Shown here piece by piece: positions 40,642-49,073 of a stretch of 64,000 nt of DNA. This stretch comes from an uncultured Burkholderiales bacterium (lineage in GTDB: Bacteria > Pseudomonadota > Gammaproteobacteria > Burkholderiales > Burkholderiaceae_C): positions 62,001 to 126,000 of the forward strand of contig CAIQHG010000025.1 of the NCBI GenBank assembly GCA_903871545.1. The letters run 5' to 3'. The notes under the pieces were generated by a model. It was not told the DNA's origin and did no database searches. It saw only the letters and a list, made by a program, of their open reading frames with translations. A program made the translations under genes and the position numbers. Numbering within the stretch: position 1 is the stretch's first letter; each line of letters starts with the position of its first letter.

Positions 40642-41406
40642 TTACTTGAATGTTTTACCACCACCGAAATAAACATCTTGAACTCTGCTACTGGCCTTTA
40701 CGACTTCAGCACTACCTTGCACGATCAACTCCCCCCTTGCCATCACGATAATACGGTCAGCGTATCCAAATACAACATCCATACTGTGTTCGGTAAACAA
40801 AACAGAGAGAAGTGTTTTATGGAGCCTTTTTCGCTCCTGAACTAAATCACGAACCAACGCCATTAAGTTCTTGCGCTCTCCAGGCGCCATCCCTGCCGTA
40901 GGCTCGTCCATCAAAAGAATTTTAGGCTGATTGGCTAGCGCCACTGCAAGCTCAAGACGCTTGGCATCTGAGTACGCCAGCGTGCTGCACGCTTTATCTG
41001 ATTGGTCCCCTAGGCCTACCATTTTCAATAAAAGAACAGCGTCCTCGCGTCTGTATTGATTTGCTCGACTCCAAAATGAAAATAGCTTGGAATCTGAGGA
41101 AAGCAATGCAAGTTGCACGTTTTCGGCTAGGGTAAACGTTTGAAATATTTCAGCTATTTGAAAAGTTCGACTTATACCCAAACGCCAGATTTTTTTGGCG
41201 CTTTTGCCAACTAGACTTTGATCATCAACAACTATAGTCCCTTTGTCGGGCTTTAGTTGACCGTTGACCATATTAAAAGTTGTTGATTTTCCAGCCCCAT
41301 TGGGCCCAATCAAAGCGAGCATCTCTCCTTCAAGCAAATCAAAAGAAAGGTTATCTACAGCTTTGTTTGCACCGAAACTTTTAGCCAAGCCCCGAACAGA
41401 TAACAT
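40642..41406 (-). CDS. livG: Branched-chain amino acid-type ABC transporter ATPase LivG
   Basis: A 254-residue ATPase. Walker A is GPNGAGKST (residues 34-42) and Walker B is ILLMDEPTAGMAP. The ABC signature is the unusual LAYSDAKRLELA, with Ser-Asp in place of the Gly-Gly or Gly-Gln seen in most LivG, which may slow hydrolysis or mark a subgroup. It sits 5 bp after the fused permease gene. Confidence 0.9.
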   Translation of the reverse strand: MLSVRGLAKSFGANKAVDNLSFDLLEGEMLALIGPNGAGKSTTFNMVNGQLKPDKGTIVVDDQSLVGKSAKKIWRLGISRTFQIAEIFQTFTLAENVQLALLSSDSKLFSFWSRANQYRREDAVLLLKMVGLGDQSDKACSTLAYSDAKRLELAVALANQPKILLMDEPTAGMAPGERKNLMALVRDLVQERKRLHKTLLSVLFTEHSMDVVFGYADRIIVMARGELIVQGSAEVVKASSRVQDVYFGGGKTFK

Positions 41407-41411
41407 AGTTG

Positions 41412-43343
41412 CTAAGTCTCCTCGATCGTTTTTGGGCTATTTAAACTCAGCGAGCGAGAAAAATAGGCCTTTAAGTCAATCAGACTGCCGGCTATGCCTT
41501 TAGGAAATACCAAAATCAATACCAAAATAACTCCGCCTAAACAAGCTCTCCAATATTCTGTGGTGCGAACAATATAGTCTTGCAGCCAAGTAAAGCTTAC
41601 AGCACCGACAATTGGACCACCTACAGTTTGAAGACCGCCTAAGATCACCATCACTAAGGCGTCTACAGATTTTGAAATCCCTAAACTGTCCGGTGAAATG
41701 CTTCCTTTAGAGAAAACATATAAAACTCCAGCCGTACCTGCAAAAAATGCTGAGAAAACAAATCCAGCCCACTGAAAAAGATAAGCAGTTATGCCGATTG
41801 CCTCTGCCCTTAAAGCCGAATCTCGAACACTTCGAAGTGCGTACCCAAAGGGAGAATAAATAACCCTTCTAATAAAAAATACAGAAATAGCCACCACAAA
41901 TAGGGTTAAGTAATAAAAGTTAGGTTTGTTGTTAAAGATTTCTCTGGGCCATACACCCGTTATCCCATTGCTTCCGCCGGTTAATCCATCCCATTGGAAG
42001 CAAATAGACCACAATATTTGAGCGAATGCAAGGGTTAGCATCGCTAAATAAACGCCGCTCAACCTCACGCAAAACCAGCCAACGATTATTGCAAAAGCAG
42101 CAGTTAATGCGGGGGCAATAAACAAAGCGCCTTCCATCGGCAATCCATAATTTATAAACAAGACAGCAGCAATGTAAGCACCTAGACCAAAAAATGCTGC
42201 ATGTCCAAACGAATGCATTCCTCCAGGACCCATAATGAAATGCAAACTACTTGCAAAAAGCACAGCAGTGAGTAAGTCTATTCCTAGTACAGTTGTGTAA
42301 GGAAAGTTTTGCGTCAAAGTGGGCACTAATGCGAGTAAAAAAATAAAAATAAACGAAATTAATTTGCTATTCTTTGGGCCGTTGTGGTGTGGCTGTTCTA
42401 TGTAATTATGTAGGCGAGTTGCGCCTTGCTGTTTTCCCATCAGACCCCAAGGTCTTAGAATTAAAACGACTGCCATGACCAAAAATTCAGACACCAGGGT
42501 CAATTTGGAAAAAGAAATAGTCAAACCAGCCATTTCCATAGTCCCCAAAAAAATGCATATCGCTTTGATCTCTGCAATCAATAAAGCCGCAGCGTAGGCC
42601 CCAGAGACAGAGCCGAGTCCACCCACAACTACAACAACAAAAGCATCACTAATTGAGGTTAAATCTAAATTGAGATTGGCTGGCTCCCTTGGTAACTGAA
42701 GTGCACCGGCAAGTCCAGCCAAAGAGCAACCCAAAAAAAATACAGCAGTAAAAAGCTTATCTTGAGCAACGCCCAAAGCCCCAACCATCTCCCTATCCTG
42801 GCTTGCAGCTCTAATCAACACTCCCAACCTTGTTTTATTCAGAACCCACCAAAGAATCCCTAAAAGCGCTATTCCAAGGGCAATTAAAAATAAATCATAA
42901 CTAGGAAACAGCCTGCCCATTATGTTAACTGAGCCACCTAAGCCAGCTGCCCTGGGACCCAGTAAGTCTTCTGCTCCCCATACACACAGTGTTAGATCTT
43001 TAATAACCAACACTAGGGCAAATGTTCCCAAGAGTTGAAAAATTTCAGGGGATTTATACATTCTGCGCAAAAGCAAAATCTCTACAACCGCGCCCAACAA
43101 ACCAATACTTAAGCTAGAAAGAAAAATTCCGACCCAAAATGTCCAGCCACCTGCGAATAAATGACTTAAAAATGCAACTATTGTGTAAGCCACATACAGA
43201 CCCAACATAAAGAAAGAGCCATGCGCAAAGTTTACAACCCTCGTAACTCCGAAAATTAGTGACAATCCAGCAGCGACTAAAAATAATGAGGAAGCTGACG
43301 CTAATCCATTAAGGAGCTGGGAAATCAATGCAGAAAAATCCAA
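41412..43343 (-). CDS. Fused LivH-LivM permease of a branched-chain amino acid-type importer
   Basis: A 643-residue protein that joins two permeases usually made from separate genes. Residues 1-300 match LivH, with NFAHGSFFMLGLYVA near residue 38 and GGLGSVSGAYAAALLIAEI near 240. A hydrophilic linker of about 30 residues, rich in His and Asn, follows. Residues 330-625 match LivM, with GPGGMHSFGHAAFFGLGAYI near 372 and LTGGSNGITG near 457. The ratio of the two halves is thus fixed at 1:1. Fusions of this kind occur in other Burkholderiales. Confidence 0.93.
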   Translation of the reverse strand: MDFSALISQLLNGLASASSLFLVAAGLSLIFGVTRVVNFAHGSFFMLGLYVAYTIVAFLSHLFAGGWTFWVGIFLSSLSIGLLGAVVEILLLRRMYKSPEIFQLLGTFALVLVIKDLTLCVWGAEDLLGPRAAGLGGSVNIMGRLFPSYDLFLIALGIALLGILWWVLNKTRLGVLIRAASQDREMVGALGVAQDKLFTAVFFLGCSLAGLAGALQLPREPANLNLDLTSISDAFVVVVVGGLGSVSGAYAAALLIAEIKAICIFLGTMEMAGLTISFSKLTLVSEFLVMAVVLILRPWGLMGKQQGATRLHNYIEQPHHNGPKNSKLISFIFIFLLALVPTLTQNFPYTTVLGIDLLTAVLFASSLHFIMGPGGMHSFGHAAFFGLGAYIAAVLFINYGLPMEGALFIAPALTAAFAIIVGWFCVRLSGVYLAMLTLAFAQILWSICFQWDGLTGGSNGITGVWPREIFNNKPNFYYLTLFVVAISVFFIRRVIYSPFGYALRSVRDSALRAEAIGITAYLFQWAGFVFSAFFAGTAGVLYVFSKGSISPDSLGISKSVDALVMVILGGLQTVGGPIVGAVSFTWLQDYIVRTTEYWRACLGGVILVLILVFPKGIAGSLIDLKAYFSRSLSLNSPKTIEET

Positions 43344-43404
43344 CTTAGCTCCTAAACTTATTATTTATTAAAAGTAGTAGCAAAAATTTGCACGGTATAT
43401 AAAT

Positions 43405-44598
43405 TTAGTCAGCAGGTCTTAGCCTTTTAACTTCCTCATTTGTGGGCTGAAAACGTGCTCCGTCCATATATTTGTAATCCACCATAACTCCCCTACCATT
43501 TTCGTTTTTAATCTTTCCAACGAACGCGCCCATGGTGGATTGTTGGTCCTCTGATCTAAAAGTTATTTTGCCAAATGGTGACTCAAAGCTCAAACCTTTG
43601 AATGCTGAAATCATTTTTTCAGCGTCAGTGCTTTTTGCTTTTTTAGCTCCTTCAGCAATAGCTTTGATGATTGAATACCCCACAACTGAGCCTTGCCTTG
43701 GGTAGTCGTTGAATCGCTTTTCATAAGCAATAATAAATGCTTTATGGGCAGGAGTGTCAATAGAGCTCCAAGGATACCCCGTCACAATCCAGCCGTTGGG
43801 TGTCTCGTCTTTTAGGGCGTCTAGGTACTCTGGCTCACCTGTGAGCAAACTGACGACTTCTTTTCCTTCAAACAAACCGCGGGTGTTACCTTCGCGAACA
43901 AATTTAGTTAAGTCAGAACCAAACAAAACGTTAAAAATTGCTTCGGGCTTAGAGTCTCCAAGGGCCTGGATAACAGCACCTGCTTCAATCTTGCCTAGCG
44001 CCGGGGCTTGCTCTGTTACAAATTCAACGTCAGGTTGCGCAGCTTTTAATAGTTGCTTGAATGTATTTACAGCCGACTGCCCATATTCATAGTTTGGATA
44101 AATAAGGGCCCAGCGTTTTTTCTTTAACTTTACAGCTTCAGGAACTAACATTGCGACTTGCATATATGTTGAAGCCCTCAATCTAAATGTGTAGTGGTTT
44201 CCGTTTTGCCAAACAATTTTGTCAGTCAGTGGCTCTCCAGCTAGAAAAAACACCTTTTTTTGCTTTGCAAAATCTGCCATAGCGAGACCAATATTTGACA
44301 AAAATGTCCCAGCGAGAACCTCCACTCCCTCGCGGGAAAGTAGCTCCTCCGCTGCTCGCACAGCGTCCCCAGGATTTGCGTTGTCATCGCGGATAACCAA
44401 CTCTAATCTGCGTCCATTAACCCCGCCAAGTGAGTTAATTTCTTCGACAGCCAAATCCATTCCTTTTTTGTAAGGCTCTAAAAATGCGGGCTGAGCCTTG
44501 TAACTGTTAACTTCTCCGATTTTTAGAGTGCTTTGAGCATTTGAATTAGATATTGAAAAAGCAACGATTAATGAAAGTAATTTGAAAAATAGTTTCAT
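43405..44598 (-). CDS. Periplasmic substrate-binding protein of the Liv-type importer
   Basis: A 397-residue type I binding protein (LivJ/AmiC fold). A signal peptide is clear: basic start, hydrophobic core at residues 7-16, cleavage probably after A21. The NPGDAVRAAEELLSREGVEVLAG segment (about residues 75-97) and the FLAGEPLTDKIVW segment are typical for binders of amides, aromatic acids or branched-chain amino acids; the ligand is not readable. It is the first gene of the five-gene minus-strand operon (binding protein, permease, two ATPases, aldehyde dehydrogenase). Upstream is a long gene-free stretch. Confidence 0.9.
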   Translation of the reverse strand: MKLFFKLLSLIVAFSISNSNAQSTLKIGEVNSYKAQPAFLEPYKKGMDLAVEEINSLGGVNGRRLELVIRDDNANPGDAVRAAEELLSREGVEVLAGTFLSNIGLAMADFAKQKKVFFLAGEPLTDKIVWQNGNHYTFRLRASTYMQVAMLVPEAVKLKKKRWALIYPNYEYGQSAVNTFKQLLKAAQPDVEFVTEQAPALGKIEAGAVIQALGDSKPEAIFNVLFGSDLTKFVREGNTRGLFEGKEVVSLLTGEPEYLDALKDETPNGWIVTGYPWSSIDTPAHKAFIIAYEKRFNDYPRQGSVVGYSIIKAIAEGAKKAKSTDAEKMISAFKGLSFESPFGKITFRSEDQQSTMGAFVGKIKNENGRGVMVDYKYMDGARFQPTNEEVKRLRPAD

Positions 44599-44806
44599 GA
44601 AAAAATGCCCTTTAAAAGTACTTGTTTGAGTTAATTATCCCATTTCTAATGATTGAAGGCTGACGAATTTATAATTCAAGTGTTAAAGGGGCCCTAAGGA
44701 AGAGTCAACCTTACAGCAAATGGAGTTAAAAAATAAACTAAAGCGGGATTTAGCGATAATTACTTGTTCGCTCAACGCTCAACTCTTTTAACTCAATCGA
44801 GGAGTT

Positions 44807-44837
44807 ATAGTTAATGAACGTTCTGAGTTCAAACTAT
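44807..44837 (+). other. 11-bp hairpin covering the start of a 23-codon ORF
   Basis: ATAGTT-aa-TGAAC pairs with GTTCA-AACTAT around a 7-nt loop. The hairpin hides the ATG at 44814 of a short ORF (stop TGA 44883-44885), and the neighbouring AACTC/GAGTT repeat would hide its GGAG (44801-44804). Confidence 0.45.
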
Positions 44838-45027
44838 CCGTTAATAAAGCCATTTTCCCCAGACTTACCAGAAATTTTGAATTGAACTTTGAATCAAATG
44901 TTAGTTGAATTATCTAAATAAGTTTTTATTGGTTCAACTTTTTTGAAATTGATTTATTCTGGAACGCCTATCAAATTTAAATTAATTAAAAGATGCTTAA
45001 ATTTGAAAAGTATTCAAAACTTGTCAC

Positions 45028-45099
45028 ATTCCTGCATTTAGGTTAAATAGTTAGAACTAAATAGAAACACTTGAGCCATAGTGTCAGGAATACTTTTTT
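45028..45099 (+). terminator. Nested stem-loop followed by six T, terminator or small RNA 3' end
   Basis: ATTCCTG (45028-45034) pairs with CAGGAAT (45085-45091), enclosing ATTTAG (45036-45041) with CTAAAT (45057-45062). TTTTTT follows at 45094-45099. Reading on the plus strand this could end a small untranslated RNA; no upstream gene on that strand needs a terminator. Confidence 0.35.
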
Positions 45100-45252
45100 A
45101 TCAAATGAAAAAAATCTTACAGCTCCTATATGGCTTTAAGCCTTATCAGAACTAGTCCTCTATTTACATTTAGATTGCAAGAAAAAGGGGATCGAGGATT
45201 TATACCTAGGAGCCTATTAAGGAGTTGGCGTTTAAATATGAAGCAGAAAGAT

Positions 45253-45597
45253 CTAATTTATTGCTTTTATTAAAAAAGTGCCAAGTTTTTTATAGTAATC
45301 GTGAGCTTTTTTTGTGGGGGTCAGGTACTTTGTTCTCCTGTTTTCGCCCTTGAAGGTCAAATGTATGTATCCAGAATTAATCAATTCATCTATTTTTCTG
45401 TGCATCGTGGCTGGAGAAGCGATAGAGCTCAGTGCCATTGCATCAGTAACTGTCAGCAAATCATTTTGACTTTCACGAATTACGATTTGATCTAAAAGTC
45501 GAAACGCCATCAAATCCAGCGCGTTATCGCCTGAAAATGTGTTTAAAGTCTGGGCTAGTGATAAAAATCGAATGTAAGCGTCTAAGGGTTTTTTCAT
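45253..45597 (-). CDS. Small MarR-like winged-helix regulator
   Basis: A 114-residue protein with a winged-helix DNA-binding domain at about residues 40-105: helices around LTVTDAMALSSIASPATMHRKIDEL, then the wing YIHLTFKGENRRTKYLTPT, ending in a short helix. It is shorter than normal MarR proteins and lacks the long outer dimer helices. No ligand site is seen. It stands alone between the importer operon and ybiB. Its start is preceded by a long AT-rich region with an ATTTGCA/TGCAAAT repeat (45688-45719) that could be an operator. Confidence 0.65.
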   Translation of the reverse strand: MKKPLDAYIRFLSLAQTLNTFSGDNALDLMAFRLLDQIVIRESQNDLLTVTDAMALSSIASPATMHRKIDELINSGYIHLTFKGENRRTKYLTPTKKAHDYYKKLGTFLIKAIN

Positions 45598-46014
45598 AAC
45601 AATTGAAAATTTCTACATGTTTTTTGTGATGGTAAATTATATCTTTATAAACGCCGAAAAATAAACAAAATGAATTATTCGAAATGAATTTGCAATATCT
45701 TTGATTTAAATATGCAAATAAATTCACATAGAAAAATGAAGTTAGTTAAATTTGTAGAGCCCTTATTTAAAGATCAATTAACGCAGTGACTTATGTCAAT
45801 TTAAAAAACGATAGTTTAAAATGCACAAGAGCGGTAAACTTAGGCACTAAATTCGGGCATGTCGGGGTAATTAGATCAAACTTTTAAAATCAAAAAGAAT
45901 TTAAAAAAATTGGTAACCTAAGTCGCTGCATAGGTCCAACTTATTGCAAACTGATTTTTAAACTCCAGCAACTTATTTATATCCTAATAGCTTTTAGATT
46001 ATTTTTCTTTGATC
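45598..46014. other. 417-bp AT-rich gap before ybiB
   Basis: It should hold divergent promoters for the MarR-like gene and ybiB. An inverted repeat ATTTGCA/TGCAAAT (45688-45694, 45713-45719) with an 18-bp spacer is the only ordered element I see; no gene or RNA is recognised. Confidence 0.5.
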
Positions 46015-46950
46015 ATGAGCATACAACCCTACATTAAAGAGATTGGGCGCGGAAAAGAGGGGGCCCGATCTTTGAGCAGAGAACAGTCCTGTGACTTGAT
46101 GGGTCAGATACTTGATCAAAACATAACCGATCTTGAAATAGGTGCCTTTTGCTTAGCGATGCGCATTAAAGGCGAGACGCCTCAGGAGATGGCAGGATTT
46201 TTAGACGCAGCGTACGCAAGGCTTAATTATTTTGTATACAACCCAACAGAAAAAGCCGTCCTTATTATTCCCACCTACAACGGTGCGAGGAGGCTTCCAG
46301 TATTGACCCCCCTTCTTGGCATTTTGCTTGCAAAAGAGGGTTTCCCAGTCTTAATGCACGGAAGCACAAACGACAATGGGAGAATATCGAGCTACTCGGT
46401 TTTAAAGCAATTAGGATACATAGCGGCTAGTGACTCTTTTAGTTTAAGGGCGGGAGAATTGACATTCTCCCCTACACAACTCATTTGCCCTCCCTTGCAA
46501 AAGCTTCTTGACGTCAGGCAAATCATTGGGGTTAGGAATTCTGCACACTCGTTGGTTAAGCTGTTAATTCCCGTAAAAGTAAAGAGCCCCACAACCCCAA
46601 ACCCAGTCTTAATCACAAGTTACACCCATCCTGAATATTGTGTATCGATGCGTAGCACTCTTAACCTTACAAACTCAAATGCTTTAATATTAAGAGGCTG
46701 CGAGGGAGAGCCCGTAGCTGATGCAAGGCGTTCGCCGCAATACACAGCCTTGGTTAACGGTGACTTATTTTTCGAAAGAGAGGCTGAGAAGGGAAGTGTC
46801 GCTGGACTTCACTCTTTATCAACAGACCTAACTGCCTCAACCGTTGCAAACTACACACTCCAAATGTTAGAGGGTAAATTACCGATTCCGAAAACTATTC
46901 TTGATCAAATAGAACTTATAAAACAAGTGGCCCGCCCACAGAAAGTCTAA
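46015..46950 (+). CDS. ybiB: YbiB-type nucleic-acid-binding protein (TrpD2 family)
   Basis: A 311-residue protein with the fold of anthranilate phosphoribosyltransferase. E. coli YbiB has no such activity but binds nucleic acids and is under SOS control. The N-terminal helical domain (LSREQSCDLMGQILDQNITDLEIGAF, about residues 20-45, and KGETPQEMAGFLDA) is clear. A TTG two codons upstream (46009) is possible, but ATG 46015 is preferred. It lies 66 bp before cobA, a pairing seen in Burkholderiales near nitrogen or sulfur assimilation genes. Confidence 0.85.
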   Translation: MSIQPYIKEIGRGKEGARSLSREQSCDLMGQILDQNITDLEIGAFCLAMRIKGETPQEMAGFLDAAYARLNYFVYNPTEKAVLIIPTYNGARRLPVLTPLLGILLAKEGFPVLMHGSTNDNGRISSYSVLKQLGYIAASDSFSLRAGELTFSPTQLICPPLQKLLDVRQIIGVRNSAHSLVKLLIPVKVKSPTTPNPVLITSYTHPEYCVSMRSTLNLTNSNALILRGCEGEPVADARRSPQYTALVNGDLFFEREAEKGSVAGLHSLSTDLTASTVANYTLQMLEGKLPIPKTILDQIELIKQVARPQKV

Positions 46951-47016
46951 TTTTCACACTAGCGCCAAAAAAAATTCGTTCCGTTTTCCTCAGGATCCTC
47001 CATTTACAATAGGAAT

Positions 47017-47865
47017 ATGTTTGTTTCACCTACTAATCCCTATTTGGTAAAGCTCGTTGGAGCCGGACCTGGAGATCCTGAGCTACTAACTATCAAAGCT
47101 CTCAAGGCCATCCAAGAAGCGCAGGTGCTCCTCATTGATGACCTTGTGAGTCAAGAAATATGCGCTCTAGCAAATCCTAAAGCCCGCATCATCTATGTGG
47201 GCAAGCGTGGTGGTTGCAAATCAACCCCTCAAGCTTTTATTGAGAAATTATTGATTCAAGAAGCTAAGGCAGGACATAACGTAGTTCGATTAAAAGGGGG
47301 AGATCCCTTTATCTTTGGTCGCGGGGGTGAGGAGGTTGAACACCTTCAAAGCGCGGGCGTGCGTGTTGAAGTCATCAACGGAATAACCTCAGGGTTGGCT
47401 GCAGTAAGCTCCCTTAATGTGAGCCTGACTCACAGAGATAACGCGCAAGGCGTAATCTTCTTGACCGGACACCAACAAGCTTATACAAACACCTCCGACT
47501 CTCAGATAGATCATGCCTATACCAAGTTTGACTGGTCTTTAATTGGACGCACCGCCGAATGCACCAAACTCACCCTCGTGATCTATATGGGTATAAAAGG
47601 TGCAAAAAACATCCAATCGGGGCTTTTGCAAACCATGCCCTACAGCACACCAGTTGCAATTATTCAAAATGCTTCTCTTGCGAATCAAATAAATGTCTTT
47701 TGTACCCTTCAAGATCTTCATAAAACCATTACAGATCAAGGACTTACAAGCCCCTGCGTAATCATCGTAGGAAATGTTTTAAAAGGAATTACTGCGCTTC
47801 GTGAAGATCACACAAGTACATGCGAAAATACGAAGCTTGTTGCTACGGCTTTGCCAAAATTTTAA
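47017..47865 (+). CDS. cobA: Uroporphyrinogen-III C-methyltransferase
   Basis: A 282-residue SAM-dependent enzyme that methylates uroporphyrinogen III at C2 and C7 to give precorrin-2, for siroheme (or B12). The LVGAGPGDPELLTIKALKAI start, the VVRLKGGDPFIFGRGGEE SAM loop (about residues 88-105) and the LTHRDNAQGVIFLTGH block are complete. Nitrite or sulfite reductase genes that would use siroheme are not in the window. It is transcribed with ybiB and is 48 bp before prfB. Confidence 0.94.
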   Translation: MFVSPTNPYLVKLVGAGPGDPELLTIKALKAIQEAQVLLIDDLVSQEICALANPKARIIYVGKRGGCKSTPQAFIEKLLIQEAKAGHNVVRLKGGDPFIFGRGGEEVEHLQSAGVRVEVINGITSGLAAVSSLNVSLTHRDNAQGVIFLTGHQQAYTNTSDSQIDHAYTKFDWSLIGRTAECTKLTLVIYMGIKGAKNIQSGLLQTMPYSTPVAIIQNASLANQINVFCTLQDLHKTITDQGLTSPCVIIVGNVLKGITALREDHTSTCENTKLVATALPKF

Positions 47866-47913
47866 GTGGCCTATTCGCGGTTTAGCGACTTTTAGCAATC
47901 TTTAAGGATTTAT

Positions 47914-49018
47914 ATGGATATCGAACGTTTAAACCAAATTGGCTCAAGTTTGGCTGATTTGACGCTTAGGACTCAAGAACTTCGGAGGTATCTTTGACTT
48001 CGATGCTAAATCAGAACGTCTGAGGACAGTTAACGCCTCACTAGAGGATCCCACGGTTTGGAACGAACCTAAAAAAGCCCAAGAATTAGGAAAAGAGAAA
48101 AAGACACTTGAAGAGGTTGTCCTGACCCTCACCCGCTTGCAAACCGAGTTGTCTGATAACTCTGAGCTCTTTGAGATGTCTCGATCAGAAAACGATGAGG
48201 ACGGACTCCTCACTTTGGAGCATGAAACCAAAGGATTGCAGGCCGATATTGAGCGGCTTGAGTTTAGGCGCATGTTCAATAATCCAGCAGACCCTAACCA
48301 CGCATTTTTAGATTTGCAAGCCGGTGCGGGTGGAACGGAGGCTTGTGATTGGACAAGTATGCTTCTTAGGCAATATCTCAAATATGCCGAAAGAAAAGGC
48401 TTTAAAGCGACAGTTGAGGATGAAACTCCAGGTGATGTGGCGGGAATTAAAGGTGCAACCATCAAGATTGAAGGTGAATATGCATTTGGTTTGCTAAGGA
48501 CCGAGACTGGAGTGCACCGATTGGTGAGAAAGTCACCTTTTGACTCAGCTGGCGGAAGACACACAAGCTTTGCCAGTGTATTTGTATACCCTGAGATAGA
48601 CGATTCGGTTGAGATTGACATTAATCCGTCTGAGGTAAGAGTTGACACTTACAGAGCCAGTGGCGCTGGTGGCCAGCATATTAATAAAACTGACTCTGCA
48701 GTGCGTCTGACCCACATTCCAACCAACATCGTTGTGCAATGCCAAGACAGCAGAAGCCAACACTCCAACAGAGATGTGGCTTGGAAGCGTTTGCGCTCGC
48801 GCCTATACGACTTTGAAATGCGAAAACGCATGGAGGCCCAACAAAAACTTGAGGACACTAAAACTGATGTTGGTTGGGGGCACCAAATAAGGAGCTATGT
48901 ACTTGATCAAAGTAGGATCAAAGATTTGAGAACCAACGTTGAAATATCCAACACACAGCGTGTGCTTGACGGAGATTTAGACGGATTTATTGAGGCATCA
49001 CTTAAACAGGGCGTTTAA
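47914..49018 (+). CDS. prfB: Peptide chain release factor 2, with programmed +1 frameshift
   Basis: The product is encoded by 47914-47994 joined to 47996-49018 (367 residues). The first frame runs 27 codons to an in-frame TGA at 47995-47997; ribosomes slip +1 on CTT and continue in the GAC frame. RF2 reads UAA and UGA; the SPF anticodon-like tripeptide is in [12 protein letters not shown], and the catalytic GGQ is in [16 protein letters not shown]2 thus controls its own amount, as in E. coli. The 293-residue ORF beginning at 48137 is only part of it. Confidence 0.97.
47983..47998 (+). promoter_or_regulatory. prfB recoding signal
   Basis: An internal Shine-Dalgarno-like CGGAGG, a 3-nt spacer, the slippery CTT, the TGA stop and a C after it reproduce the known RF2 frameshift site. 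Confidence 0.95.
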
Positions 49019-49073
49019 AGTAAGCTGGATTAATTAATTGAAGTTAAAAACTATTTTCTGATGGAGTTTAATA

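Larger units (their letters stand above)
44599..45252. other. 654-bp AT-rich gap rich in inverted repeats
   Basis: No gene is recognisable. The left end should hold the promoter of the importer operon (minus strand). It also has three inverted repeats: 44781-44806 (AACTC/GAGTT), 44807-44837 (11 bp with a 2-nt bulge), and a nested pair at 45028-45091 followed by six T. A 23-codon plus-strand ORF (44814-44885) with a GGAG ribosome-binding site lies in the second hairpin. Confidence 0.5.

Noticed and set aside
45524-45727. 67-codon minus-strand ORF before the MarR-like gene
   Set aside because: Overlaps the MarR-like start, odd composition in AT-rich DNA, no resemblance.
47944-48648. 234-codon minus-strand ORF opposite prfB
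   Set aside because: Serine-rich shadow of the prfB reading frame with no recognisable domain.
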